Positions 1-8,345 of a DNA stretch of 64,000 nucleotides are shown here, piece after piece. Source of the DNA: Halobellus sp. MBLA0158 (GTDB lineage Archaea; Halobacteriota; Halobacteria; Halobacteriales; Haloferacaceae); contig NZ_JBGNYA010000001.1 in assembly GCF_041477585.1 (NCBI RefSeq), positions 1,302,001-1,366,000 on the forward strand, read 5' to 3'. The stretch's first letter is position 1. Every line of letters starts with the position of its first letter. The position numbers were made by a program, and so were the translations under genes. The notes under the pieces were generated by a model. That model ran no database searches and was not told where the DNA came from. It saw only the letters and a list, made by a program, of their open reading frames with translations.

Positions 1-595
1 TCGTATCCTCGTCCAGGGAGACGTCGTCGGAGGTCGTCACGTGCAGTCCGCCCTTGCCGCGCTTGGAGATGGTGACGTTCGGCGGCGACGTGTCGAGTCT
101 GATCTTGTTGTCGTACAACTCGCGCTGGAGCCGCTCGTAGCGCTCGATCTCGAAGACCGACAGCAGGAACACCACGAGGTCGGCCGTCCGGACGACAGAG
201 AGGACTTCCTTGCCGCCCCCGCGCCCGCCCGCGGCGCCCTCGATCAGCCCCGGGACGTCGAGGATCTGGATGTTCGCGCCGTTGTACTTCAGCATCCCGG
301 GGTTGACGTCGAGGGTCGTGAACTCGTACTCGCCGACCTCGCTGTCGGCGTTCGTGAGCGCGTTGATCAGCGTCGACTTGCCGACGCTGGGGAACCCGAC
401 GAGAGCGACGGTCGCGTCGCCGGTCTTCTCGACCGCATAGCCGTGGCCGCCGCCGGCGGAGGACTGGTTTTCGAGTTTCTCCTTCTTCTCCGCGAGTTTC
501 GCCTTCAGCCGCCCGATGTGCTCTTCGGTGGCCTTGTTGTAGGGCGTGTTCGCGATCTCCTCGCGGAGATCCTCGATCTCTTCTTCCAGTCCCAT
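1..595 (-). CDS. DRG/Obg-family GTP-binding protein (3' part outside window)
   Basis: This is the N-terminal 198 residues of a developmentally regulated GTP-binding (DRG) type GTPase; the rest lies beyond base 1. The protein starts MGLEEEIEDLREEI, a helical region typical of DRG proteins. A P-loop GFPSVGKST follows near residue 66, then the DVPGLIEGAAGGRGGGKE switch region that marks the Obg/DRG clan, then RTADLVVFLLS. DRG proteins of archaea are about 370 residues with a C-terminal TGS domain, so roughly half is visible. The family is linked to ribosome function; the precise role in archaea is not settled. The ATG at 593-595 is the first in frame and is preceded on the minus strand by a T-rich tract at 618-625. 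Confidence 0.93.
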   Translation of the reverse strand, partial: MGLEEEIEDLREEIANTPYNKATEEHIGRLKAKLAEKKEKLENQSSAGGGHGYAVEKTGDATVALVGFPSVGKSTLINALTNADSEVGEYEFTTLDVNPGMLKYNGANIQILDVPGLIEGAAGGRGGGKEVLSVVRTADLVVFLLSVFEIERYERLQRELYDNKIRLDTSPPNVTISKRGKGGLHVTTSDDVSLDEDT

Positions 596-703
596 CGGTT
601 CTCCCTCGTCCATCTGCGTCGAAAAAGGTGTTCTTTCCGGCCCGTCTCCGGGCCGGTCGGCAGAATCGAAGCGCTTTGTATCGTTCGGCTCCTTCCTCCG
701 GCA

Positions 704-1069
704 ATGAGCACCGACCCGGGTCTGTCGGAGCAGTATCGGATGGCGAGCCCCTGGCCGCTCTTCATCGCGCTTGGGATCCCCATCGCGGAGCTCGGAATCC
801 TCTTCGGGCTGTTTCCGCTCGCGGTGGGCGGACTCCTGCTCTTCGGCGGGAGCGTCGCCGGGATGAGCACAGAAACGGGGTACGCGCGGTCCCCGTGGCG
901 CGCGCTGGTCGGCGTCGCCGTCCCGCTGGCGGCGCTCGGCGTCGCCTTCGTCTTCACGCCGATCGATCTACCCAGCCGGGGGACCGCGATCGTCGCCGCG
1001 GCGGTCATCCTCGTCGCGGCGGGCGGCGCCGGCGCGCTGTTCAGCCAGGGACAGGAGCCGACCTACTGA
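704..1069 (+). CDS. Small membrane protein of the cox cluster (DUF7541-like)
   Basis: This 121-residue protein has four predicted membrane segments (about residues 15-35, 38-55, 68-88 and 95-115) with short loops and no catalytic motif. It resembles the haloarchaeal 'cox cluster protein' family DUF7541, a match made from memory. It lies upstream of another small membrane gene and of the oxidase subunit I gene on the same strand. A role in oxidase assembly or accessory function is inferred only from that position. The start ATG at 704 follows the T-rich stretch CTTTGTAT at 673-680. The last codons and the stop are duplicated in tandem just downstream (see findings). Confidence 0.8.
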   Translation: MSTDPGLSEQYRMASPWPLFIALGIPIAELGILFGLFPLAVGGLLLFGGSVAGMSTETGYARSPWRALVGVAVPLAALGVAFVFTPIDLPSRGTAIVAAAVILVAAGGAGALFSQGQEPTY

Positions 1070-1176
1070 CTGGGACAGGAACCGATCTACTGACGGCGGG
1101 ATTCTCACCGGACCGGCCCTGACGCCGTCGGCGCCGAACCAACAACCTATTTGATTCTCCACCGAAACGGTCGCCT

Positions 1177-1671
1177 ATGGCGAACAAGATCTTCGATCGG
1201 GACACGTTGCTCGACCTCACCGTCAACGTGGTTCCCCTGTTCATCATCGCGTTCTTCGTCGTCGCGTTCGCGGTGATCTCACCGTTCGGCATCGACCCGA
1301 TGGCGTCGGCCATCCAGTTCGGGCTGCTCGCCATCCCGTTCGTCCTGCTGGCGATCCTGACGTACTTCGCCGGCCGCGCCGTCGCGGGGAGCGAACAGTC
1401 CGGCGACGTCTATCTCCCGGGCCAGGCCGGCGTCCGCGGCGCCGAACCGCTCGAAGGCTACGGCCACGACGAATCCGACTCCGAGGTCGAAGCCGAAGCG
1501 GCGGCCGGTGCGGTCGAAGGCGAGACCGACGCCGACGCGGGCGACGATGCCGAGGCGACCGAGACTGACGCCGCGAGCGCGGAAGACACCGAGGCGGACG
1601 AGGGCGACGACGGCGCGGACGCCGACGCCGCAGACACCGACGACGGCGACGACTCCTCGAAAGCGAACTGA
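1177..1671 (+). CDS. DUF6684-like membrane protein with acidic tail
   Basis: The protein has 164 residues. Two membrane helices (about residues 15-38 and 45-68) are followed by a short conserved segment and a long acidic tail of Asp, Glu and Ala from about residue 95 to the end. The membrane part resembles DUF6684, a family repeatedly found beside haloarchaeal cytochrome oxidase genes. The acidic tail is low-complexity and is probably a cytoplasmic solvent-exposed extension. The gene lies between the DUF7541-like gene and oxidase subunit I, all on the plus strand. A CCTATTT box near 1150 is about 27 bases before the ATG, which suggests a leaderless transcript. Its biochemical function is unknown. 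Confidence 0.8.
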   Translation: MANKIFDRDTLLDLTVNVVPLFIIAFFVVAFAVISPFGIDPMASAIQFGLLAIPFVLLAILTYFAGRAVAGSEQSGDVYLPGQAGVRGAEPLEGYGHDESDSEVEAEAAAGAVEGETDADAGDDAEATETDAASAEDTEADEGDDGADADAADTDDGDDSSKAN

Positions 1672-1829
1672 GCCGCTTCCGCCGGCGTTCGATACGCGTT
1701 CTTCTCTCGGCGGATTCTCGTTCGTCACGTTCGATTCCCCCGCTGTGCCTCCTGTCGGTCGTTTTATCGGAGCTGAGACGGCTGCGCCGTCCCGAACCTT
1801 TCATTACCTTTCGTTCCTCAGACTCCCCT

Positions 1830-3605
1830 ATGCAGGTCAACGGACAGCTCGCACTGACGGTCCTTATGGGGCTCTTCCTCGTGGCCGTCGCCGCGTGGCT
1901 CGCGCGGATCGAAAACTGGCGTTCGTACAGCCCGATCGCGGGCGGCGGCGCCTTCGGGCAAGGGGAAGGATACGTTTCCGAGGAGAAACCGTCCGGTGTC
2001 ATCCGCTGGCTCACCACAGTGGACCACAAGGACATCGGCATCCTGTACGGCACGTACGGGCTCATCGCGTTCGTGGTCGGCGGCCTGATGGTCGTCGTGA
2101 TGCGGATCGAGCTGATCGATCCCGGGATGACGCTCATCTCGAATCAGTTCTACAACTCGATGCTGACGAGTCACGGTATCACGATGCTGTTCCTGTTCGG
2201 GACGCCGATCATCGCGGCGTTCGCGAACTATCTGGTGCCGCTCCTGATCGGCGCGGACGACATGGCGTTCCCGCGGATCAACGCGATCGCGTTCTGGCTC
2301 CTGCCGCCGGCGGCGCTTCTCATCTGGGCCGGCTTCTTCCCGATTCCGGAGGTCATTCCGGCGCAGACCGCCTGGACGATGTACACCCCGCTGTCTGCGG
2401 GCGTCGGTGCCGGCAATCAGGCCAACGCCGGCGTCGATCTGATGCTCTTGGGGCTTCACCTGTCAGGCGTCTCCGCGACGATGGGTGCGATCAACTTCAT
2501 CGCGACCATCTTCACCGAACGCGGCGACGACGTCTCGTGGGCGAACCTGGACATCTTCTCGTGGACGATCCTCACCCAGTCGGGGCTGATCCTGTTCGCC
2601 TTCCCGCTTCTGGGTAGCGCGCTCGTGATGCTGCTGTTCGACCGCAACTTCGGGACGACGTTCTTCGCCGGCGGCGACGGGGCGATCCTCTGGCAGCACC
2701 TGTTCTGGTTCTTCGGCCATCCCGAGGTCTACATTCTGGTGCTTCCCCCGATGGGGATCGTCAGCTACGTCCTCCCGCGCTTTGCGGGACGGCGCCTCTT
2801 CGGGTTCAAGTTCGTCGTCTACTCGACGCTCGCGATCGGCGTCCTCTCCTTCGGCGTGTGGGCGCACCACATGTTCGCGACCGGCATCGACCCGCGGCTC
2901 CGGGCGTCCTTTATGGCGGTCTCGCTCGCCATCGCGATACCGAGCGCGGTGAAGACATTCAACTGGATCACGACGATGTGGAACGGTCGCGTGCGGCTGA
3001 CGACGCCGATGCTGTTCTGTATCGGCTTCGTCTCGAACTTCATCATCGGCGGCGTCACCGGCGTCTTCCTGGCGTCGATCCCCGTCGACCTGATCCTGCA
3101 CGACACCTACTACGTCGTCGGGCACTTCCACTACATCGTGATGGGCGCGATCGCCTTCGCCGGGTTCGCGGGCCTGTACTACTGGTTCCCGCTCTACACC
3201 GGCCGGATGTACCAGAAGACGCTCGGCAAGGCGCACTTCTGGCTGTCGATGGTCGGGACGAACATCACGTTCTTCGCGATGATCCTGCTCGGCTACGGCG
3301 GGATGCCGCGGCGGTACGCGACGTACCTCCCGCAGTTCGCGACGCTCCATCAGGTCGCGACGCTCGGCGCGCTCATCTTGCTCGTCGGCCAGATCATCTT
3401 CGTGTGGAACTTCGTCCAGTCGTGGCTCGAAGGCCCGCAGATCGAGGACGGCGACCCGTGGAACCTCCGGGACGCGGGCCTCTACACCGCCGAGTGGGAC
3501 TGGTACGACCAGAAGCTTCAGACGGCCATCGCCGACGGCGGCGAGGAAGAACAAGCGCTGCCCGACGGCGGCGAAGCGGTCGACGCGTCCGCTGAGGACG
3601 ACTGA
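1830..3605 (+). CDS. coxA: Haem-copper cytochrome c oxidase subunit I
   Basis: This is the catalytic subunit of a terminal oxidase that reduces O2 to water and pumps protons across the membrane (591 residues, about 12-14 helices). The metal ligands are visible. His115 and His434 fit the low-spin haem, His432 the high-spin haem, and His297, His346 and His347 CuB. The HPEVY motif at 297-301 supplies the Tyr that is cross-linked to the CuB histidine in A-type enzymes. The signature HDTYYVVGHFHY lies at about 424-435. The C-terminus is acidic and soluble. Subunit II is not in this window, so the complex must be completed elsewhere. Small cox-cluster membrane genes flank it on both sides. The leader contains an A/T-rich tract at about 1798-1813. 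Confidence 0.97.
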   Translation: MQVNGQLALTVLMGLFLVAVAAWLARIENWRSYSPIAGGGAFGQGEGYVSEEKPSGVIRWLTTVDHKDIGILYGTYGLIAFVVGGLMVVVMRIELIDPGMTLISNQFYNSMLTSHGITMLFLFGTPIIAAFANYLVPLLIGADDMAFPRINAIAFWLLPPAALLIWAGFFPIPEVIPAQTAWTMYTPLSAGVGAGNQANAGVDLMLLGLHLSGVSATMGAINFIATIFTERGDDVSWANLDIFSWTILTQSGLILFAFPLLGSALVMLLFDRNFGTTFFAGGDGAILWQHLFWFFGHPEVYILVLPPMGIVSYVLPRFAGRRLFGFKFVVYSTLAIGVLSFGVWAHHMFATGIDPRLRASFMAVSLAIAIPSAVKTFNWITTMWNGRVRLTTPMLFCIGFVSNFIIGGVTGVFLASIPVDLILHDTYYVVGHFHYIVMGAIAFAGFAGLYYWFPLYTGRMYQKTLGKAHFWLSMVGTNITFFAMILLGYGGMPRRYATYLPQFATLHQVATLGALILLVGQIIFVWNFVQSWLEGPQIEDGDPWNLRDAGLYTAEWDWYDQKLQTAIADGGEEEQALPDGGEAVDASAEDD

Positions 3606-3621
3606 GGTCGCCGTCGGATCC

Positions 3622-3632
3622 GATTTTTTCGT
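3622..3632 (+). terminator. T-rich putative terminator after coxA
   Basis: A run of six T at 3624-3629 follows the coxA stop by about 20 bases. Short T-tracts are the usual archaeal termination signal. No hairpin is needed and none is obvious. Confidence 0.5.
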
Positions 3633-3691
3633 TTCTCTTCGTTTCAGTTCCGCCGATTCTGTCACGGCCTGCGGTCGATCGTCGAGAGCGG

Positions 3692-3775
3692 TCAGACCGC
3701 GAGGATGATTCCCGTCGCGAACATCAGCACCACGACGGCCGCCAGGATGAGTCCGAGGAGGTCTCTGTCGCTCAT
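3692..3775 (-). CDS. 27-residue single-helix membrane micro-protein
   Basis: A 28-codon reading frame on the minus strand encodes a polar start (MSDRDLLG) and one hydrophobic helix, ending in ILAV and TGA. It lies between coxA and the next cox-cluster gene. Tiny one-helix subunits are common in terminal oxidases, so it may be an accessory oxidase peptide; that is inference from position and composition. It faces the opposite way from coxA. Its very short length means chance is possible. Conservation of the same short frame beside coxA in other haloarchaea would be the test. Confidence 0.5.
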   Translation of the reverse strand: MSDRDLLGLILAAVVVLMFATGIILAV

Positions 3776-3930
3776 ACGCCGAATTCGACCCAGTCGGGCA
3801 AAGGTGCGTCGGTCCGGAGCAGGTGACCCGTCCCGAGTCCGTGCCGGTCCGTCCGCTTCGCCGCGCCGAGTGGCGCGCCGTCCGCGCGGCCGATAATCAC
3901 TATTATCGGCCTGCGCGACGCACCTCCGGT

Positions 3931-4260
3931 GTGACCGAACGGGACCCCGACGCGGAGAGGGACGTGCGAGTCGGCGACGACCCGACGGCGGGAGCGGCCC
4001 GCACGGACGCCCGCGAGGGATCGCGGTTCGTCATCCAACTGTACGTCGCGCTCGTCGCGGTCGCGGCGACCGCCGGACTGCTCACGGGGGCGTTCGTCGA
4101 TGGGCTCTCGGCGCCGCGGTTCCTCTTTCTGGTTCCGCTGCCGCCGACGCCGCTCGGTTTCGCCGTCTACGGCGGGCTCACCGTCGCGCTCGTCCTCGGG
4201 ATCCCGCTCGCGCTGGTGCGCTACGTCTCGCAGAACATCGACGACGTCGAGGGACAATAG
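3931..4260 (+). CDS. Cox-cluster two-helix membrane protein (DUF7520-like)
   Basis: The protein has 109 residues and starts at a GTG. An acidic N-terminal stretch of about 35 residues is followed by two membrane helices (about 38-60 and 72-95) and a short polar tail ending VSQNIDDVEGQ. The match to the haloarchaeal cox-cluster family DUF7520 is from memory. The GTG start at 3931 was chosen because it follows an A/T-rich box (about 3895-3907) at leaderless distance, and the upstream in-frame sequence is Arg-rich and unlike a protein. Its C-terminal coding sequence contains one copy of a 30-bp direct repeat. Confidence 0.7.
   Translation: MTERDPDAERDVRVGDDPTAGAARTDAREGSRFVIQLYVALVAVAATAGLLTGAFVDGLSAPRFLFLVPLPPTPLGFAVYGGLTVALVLGIPLALVRYVSQNIDDVEGQ
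4187..4216 (+). repeat. 30-bp direct repeat, copy 1 (inside DUF7520-like gene)
   Basis: This segment recurs at 4392-4421 with one mismatch (G to A). Copy 1 encodes the second membrane helix of the upstream gene; copy 2 is intergenic. Confidence 0.85.
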
Positions 4261-4391
4261 CAGCGCAGCCGCTCGCGGAGGGCTGACAGCCGACGACGCT
4301 CGGCTACTCGCGTCGGTGTCGTCGGACACCCGCGGGCCGACGCGAGCGGGGCTTACCTCACGGGGACGCTGGCCGCGGCTTCGGGGATAAA

Positions 4392-4421
4392 CGCTCGTCC
4401 TCGGAATCCCGCTCGCGCTGG
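4392..4421 (+). repeat. 30-bp direct repeat, copy 2 (intergenic)
   Basis: This is the second copy of the 4187-4216 segment, 29 of 30 bases identical. It ends six bases before the TATA-like box of the RPA operon. Confidence 0.85.
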
Positions 4422-4426
4422 CCACG

Positions 4427-4434
4427 TTTTTATT
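4427..4434 (+). promoter_or_regulatory. TATA-like box of the rpa1 operon
   Basis: TTTTTATT lies about 28 bases before the rpa1 ATG at 4459. This is the spacing expected for a haloarchaeal leaderless transcript. The sequence around it is GC-rich, so the box stands out. Confidence 0.6.
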
Positions 4435-4458
4435 CCGGGCGGGCGTAGCGTCCCGACG

Positions 4459-5730
4459 ATGGACGTAGACGATCACGCCGAGGAGCTCGCCTCCGCCCTC
4501 GGTGTCGACAAAGCGGAGGTCAAAGACGACTTGGAGAACCTCGTGTCGTACAGCGTACCGATCGACGAGGCCAAACAGAGCATCCGCCGCAAGTACGGCG
4601 GCGGCGACGGGGGCGACGCGACTCCCTCGACGAAGGACGTCGCGGACGTCACGCCCGAGGACGGCAACGTCACCGTGACCGTCCGGGTGCTCTCTGTCGG
4701 CCGTCGGTCGATCCGCTACCAGGGCGAAGAGCAGGTCATCCGCGAGGGCGAGTTCGCGGACGCGACCGGGAAGATCTCCTACACCGCCTGGGAGGACTTC
4801 GGCTTCGAGCCCGGCGACTCGATCACCGTCGGCAACGCCGGCGTCCGCGAGTGGGAGGGCGAGCCCGAACTCAACGTCGGGCAGTCCTCGACGGTCGCCA
4901 TCGAGACCGAGCCCGTGGAGGTCCCCTACGAGATCGGCGGCGACACCGACCTCGTGGACCTCCGGTCGGGCCACCGCGGCCGAAACGTCGAAGTCCGGGT
5001 GCTGGAGGCCGAAGAGCGCGTCATCGACGGCCGCGACGGCGAGACCACGATCCGCTCGGGCGTCGTCGCCGACGAGACCGGGCGGCTCCCGTTCACGGAC
5101 TGGGAGGCCAGATCGGAGCTCCGCGAGGGCCACGACTTCCGGCTCGAAGAGGTGTACGTCCGGGAGTTCCGCGGCGTGCCGCAGGTGAACCTCTCGGAGT
5201 ACACGACCGTGACCCCGCTGGCGCGCGAGATCGAGGTCGACGACGAGGCCCCGCGGATGGGCATCGCCGAGGCCGTCGGCTCCGGGGGCCTCTTCGACGT
5301 CGAACTCGTCGGGAACGTGCTCGAAGTCCGCGACGGTTCGGGGCTCATCGAGCGCTGTCCCGAATGCGGTCGGGTGCTCCAGAACGGCCAGTGCCGCACC
5401 CACGGCGCGGTCGACGGCGAGGACGATATGCGCGTGAAGGCGATCGTCGACGACGGGACCGGTACCGTGACGGCGATCTTGGACCGCGAACTCACAGAGG
5501 AACTGTATGGCGGCACCCTCGAAGACGCGATGGAGGCCGCCCGCGACGCGATGAGCAAGGAGGTCGTCGCCGACGAGATCCGCGAGCGCGTCGTCGGTCA
5601 CGAGTACCGCGTCCGCGGCAATCTCTCGGTCGACGACTACGGCGCGAACGTCGAGGCCAGCGAGTTCGAGCGCGCGGGCGACGACCCGGCCGCGCGTGCG
5701 ACCGAGATCCTGACGGAGGTGCGGCCGTGA
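4459..5730 (+). CDS. rpa1: Replication protein A, RPA1-type single-stranded DNA-binding protein
   Basis: This 423-residue protein binds and protects single-stranded DNA in replication and repair. An N-terminal helical segment (1-50) is followed by OB-type domains at about 60-155 and 165-260, then a third at about 275-405. A zinc finger is inserted in the third, with Cys300, Cys303, Cys312 and His315. The order of domains and the length match haloarchaeal RPA1. The stop overlaps the GTG start of the next gene, so the two are translationally coupled. In Haloferax volcanii rpa1 is known to share an operon with an RPA-associated protein gene and a phosphoesterase gene, exactly as here. Confidence 0.95.
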   Translation: MDVDDHAEELASALGVDKAEVKDDLENLVSYSVPIDEAKQSIRRKYGGGDGGDATPSTKDVADVTPEDGNVTVTVRVLSVGRRSIRYQGEEQVIREGEFADATGKISYTAWEDFGFEPGDSITVGNAGVREWEGEPELNVGQSSTVAIETEPVEVPYEIGGDTDLVDLRSGHRGRNVEVRVLEAEERVIDGRDGETTIRSGVVADETGRLPFTDWEARSELREGHDFRLEEVYVREFRGVPQVNLSEYTTVTPLAREIEVDDEAPRMGIAEAVGSGGLFDVELVGNVLEVRDGSGLIERCPECGRVLQNGQCRTHGAVDGEDDMRVKAIVDDGTGTVTAILDRELTEELYGGTLEDAMEAARDAMSKEVVADEIRERVVGHEYRVRGNLSVDDYGANVEASEFERAGDDPAARATEILTEVRP

Positions 5731-7484
5731 GCGACGCGCCGCAGGGTCGCGAGGTGGCCCGTCGGGTCTTCGCCGCCGAGTTCGACGACGCGACGCTGTC
5801 TTATTCGGAAAGCGACGAGGAGCGCGCGCCGAACTACGTCGTCACCCCCACCGGGGCGCGGATCAATCGCCTGTTCGCCGTCGGCGCGCTGACCGAGGTC
5901 GAGTCGGTCAACGACGACATCGTCCGCGGGCGGATCGCGGACCCGACGGGCGTGTTCGTCAGCTACGCCGGCCAGTACCAGCCCGACGCGATGGGCTTTC
6001 TCGAACGCGCGGAGCCGCCGTGCTTCGTCTCGCTGACCGGCAAGGCCCGCACCTACCAGCCGGACGACTCCGATCGGATCTTCACGTCGGTCCGCCCCGA
6101 GAGCCTCAACGAGGTCGACGCCGACACCCGCGACCGCTGGGTCGTCGCCGCCGCCGAGGCGACGCTCGAACGCGTCGCGACGACCGCCGCGGCGCTCGAT
6201 CTCGACGTCTGCGGCGACGACCTCCGAGCCGCGCTCGAATCCCGCGGCGTCGACGCGGCGCTCGCTCAGGGCGTCGCGCTCGCGATCGATCACTACGAGC
6301 CGACCGAACACTATCTCGAAGCGGTCCGCACGATGGCGATCCAGGGGCTCGAACTCGTCGCCGGCGAGCGCGAGGCCGTCGACGGGCTCGCGGTCGATCC
6401 CGACGAGGCCGGCCCCGACGAACTCGGCCCGCTCCCCGACGTCGCCGCGGCCTCCGCCGCGCCCGCCGACGCGACAGCGACCGCCGGTACGGGAACGGAA
6501 GGAGCCGGAGCCGCCGACGAGGCCGCCGAAGCGACCGGATCGACTGCATCGACCGCATCGGAGCCGTCCTCCCAGTCCGCGGCGGACGAATCCGAGCCGA
6601 CGGTCGAGACCTCCGAGTCGCCGACGGCGGACGAATCCGAGGCACAGCCCGCGGCCGAGACCGCCGCCGCCGACGTGTCCGATCAGTCTGCACCCGCTGA
6701 AGTCGACTCCGAGGGCTCCGCGTCCGCGGACGCCGAATCGACGGCGACGGAGGACCCGTCGCCGAGCGACTCGGTCGACGGACCGGGCGATTTCGACGGA
6801 GCGGACGAAGGCGACGAACCGGACGCGCCCGCGGAATCGGCCGCCGACGAGACAACCGGATCCGACGAACTGGGCGACTTCGGCGTCGACGCCGGCGGGG
6901 CGGATCCGGACGATATCGAAACCGGAATCGACGAGGGCGAGATGTACGAACTCGACCCCGAGGAGCGCGCCGAGATCGAGGCCGAGTACGGCACCGAGTT
7001 CGCGACGGGCAACGAAGTCAGCGAGCCGGGCGAGGCCGACATCGACGTCCCGGACGTCGACGAACTGGAGGCCGAGGCCGGAGAGTCGGACGAGGCCGAC
7101 GCGACCCCGTCCGAGCCGGCGGCCCCCGAGCCGACTGCGGAGTCGTCGCCGGCCGAGGAGACCGCCGACGCAGACGTCGAATCGGCTGACGTCGCTGGCG
7201 AAGGCGCCGGCGACGGGACAGCAACGGAGGACGACCCCGAGCCGGCGGTCGACGACTCAGCCGACGACTTGGCTGCGGACGCAGCGGACGTCGACCTCGA
7301 AGACGCCGCGGTCGCCGTGATGGAGAACCTCGACGACGGCGACGGCGCCGACCGGGAGGCGGTGATCGCGGCCGTCGTCGAGGAGTACGGCGCCGACCCC
7401 GACGACGTCGAGGACGCGATCCAGGAGGCGCTGATGAGCGGCCAGTGCTACGAGCCCAACGAGGGCACGCTGAAGGCGATCTGA
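5727..7484 (+). CDS. rpap1: RPA-associated protein RPAP1 (COG3390)
   Basis: This partner of RPA1 has 585 residues. The N-terminal part (about 1-230) is an OB-like region, including VFVSYAGQYQPDAMGFLE and LTGKARTYQ. A very acidic Ala/Glu/Asp/Ser-rich linker runs from about 230 to 510. The C-terminal 65 residues form a compact helical segment, DLEDAAVAVMENLDD followed by DREAVIAAVVEEYG, which resembles the winged-helix tail of eukaryotic RPA32. The GTG start at 5727 overlaps the rpa1 stop by three bases. Co-purification of RPAP proteins with RPA has been reported in Haloferax. The linker is longer than would be needed for a simple tether and may act as a flexible acidic spacer. Confidence 0.88.
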   Translation: MSDAPQGREVARRVFAAEFDDATLSYSESDEERAPNYVVTPTGARINRLFAVGALTEVESVNDDIVRGRIADPTGVFVSYAGQYQPDAMGFLERAEPPCFVSLTGKARTYQPDDSDRIFTSVRPESLNEVDADTRDRWVVAAAEATLERVATTAAALDLDVCGDDLRAALESRGVDAALAQGVALAIDHYEPTEHYLEAVRTMAIQGLELVAGEREAVDGLAVDPDEAGPDELGPLPDVAAASAAPADATATAGTGTEGAGAADEAAEATGSTASTASEPSSQSAADESEPTVETSESPTADESEAQPAAETAAADVSDQSAPAEVDSEGSASADAESTATEDPSPSDSVDGPGDFDGADEGDEPDAPAESAADETTGSDELGDFGVDAGGADPDDIETGIDEGEMYELDPEERAEIEAEYGTEFATGNEVSEPGEADIDVPDVDELEAEAGESDEADATPSEPAAPEPTAESSPAEETADADVESADVAGEGAGDGTATEDDPEPAVDDSADDLAADAADVDLEDAAVAVMENLDDGDGADREAVIAAVVEEYGADPDDVEDAIQEALMSGQCYEPNEGTLKAI

Positions 7485-7493
7485 GGGGGAGTG

Positions 7494-8309
7494 ATGGACG
7501 GCGGCGATTCCCCGTCGGTGAGCGGTTCGGGTTCCCTCGTCGAGCCGATCCCCGGCGAACCCGCGGCGCGCGCGCGCCTCGATGGCGAGACGGCGCTCGT
7601 CGTTTCCGACTACCACGCCGGAATCGAGGTCGGCCTCCGCTACGAGCGCGGCGTCGAACTCGACAGCAACGCCGACCTCCGACGCATCCGGCTCCTCGGC
7701 CTGCTCGATCGCGTCGACCCGGATCGCGTGGTCGTCCTCGGCGACCTCGGCCACCGGATCGGATCGGCCGACGGCGCCGAGTCCGAGGAGCTCGCCGACC
7801 TGTTCGACGCCCTCGGCGACCGGCCGGTCACGCTCGTCCGCGGGAACCACGACGCGGGGCTCGAATCCGAACTCGCCGACGTCGGCGGCGAGCGCGTCAC
7901 CGTGACAGGCCCGGAGGGCGTCAGACTGGGCCGCGTCGGGTTCGTCCACGGCCACACCTGGCCGTCGCGGGAGGTCGTCGAGAGCGACGTCGTCTGCGTC
8001 GGCCACGAACACCCGGCCGTCAGACTCGAAGACGAGGTCGGCGGCGGCCGCAAGGAGCGCGCGTGGCTCCGCGGGCCGCTCCGACCCGAGCCCTTCGCCG
8101 AACACCTCGGCGTCGCCGTCGACGAGTTCGACTGGCGCGGTCCCGAACTGATCGTCTTCCCGGCGTTCAACGACCGCTCGGGCGGCACCTGGGTCAACGT
8201 CGAGGGCCAGGGGTTCCTCTCGCCGTTCCTCCCCCGCGCGCTCGTCGCCGCCGACGCCGACGTGTATCTCCTCGACGGCACGCGGCTGGGGCCGTACCGG
8301 ACGGTCTGA
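7494..8309 (+). CDS. rpe: Calcineurin-like metallophosphoesterase of the RPA operon
   Basis: This is a 271-residue metal-dependent phosphoesterase. The ordered metal-binding motifs of the calcineurin superfamily are visible: SDYHAG, LGDLGH, RGNHDAG, VHGHTW and GHEHP. It is the third gene of the operon, nine bases after the rpap1 stop, with the purine-rich GAGGGGG as ribosome-binding site just before the ATG at 7494. A GTG at 7491 is a possible start but leaves no spacing. The Haloferax homologue is called rpe. Its substrate is unknown; the operon suggests a link to DNA or nucleotide processing, which remains inference. Confidence 0.9.
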   Translation: MDGGDSPSVSGSGSLVEPIPGEPAARARLDGETALVVSDYHAGIEVGLRYERGVELDSNADLRRIRLLGLLDRVDPDRVVVLGDLGHRIGSADGAESEELADLFDALGDRPVTLVRGNHDAGLESELADVGGERVTVTGPEGVRLGRVGFVHGHTWPSREVVESDVVCVGHEHPAVRLEDEVGGGRKERAWLRGPLRPEPFAEHLGVAVDEFDWRGPELIVFPAFNDRSGGTWVNVEGQGFLSPFLPRALVAADADVYLLDGTRLGPYRTV

Positions 8310-8345
8310 GCCGAGCGGCGAACGCCGGACTCGTAGTGACTACTC

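Noticed and set aside
505-7224. Long Arg/Pro/Ser-rich open frames opposite or out of frame with rpa1, rpap1, coxA and others
   Set aside because: These are compositional shadows of very GC-rich genes. They have no family-like motifs and always overlap a clearly better gene.
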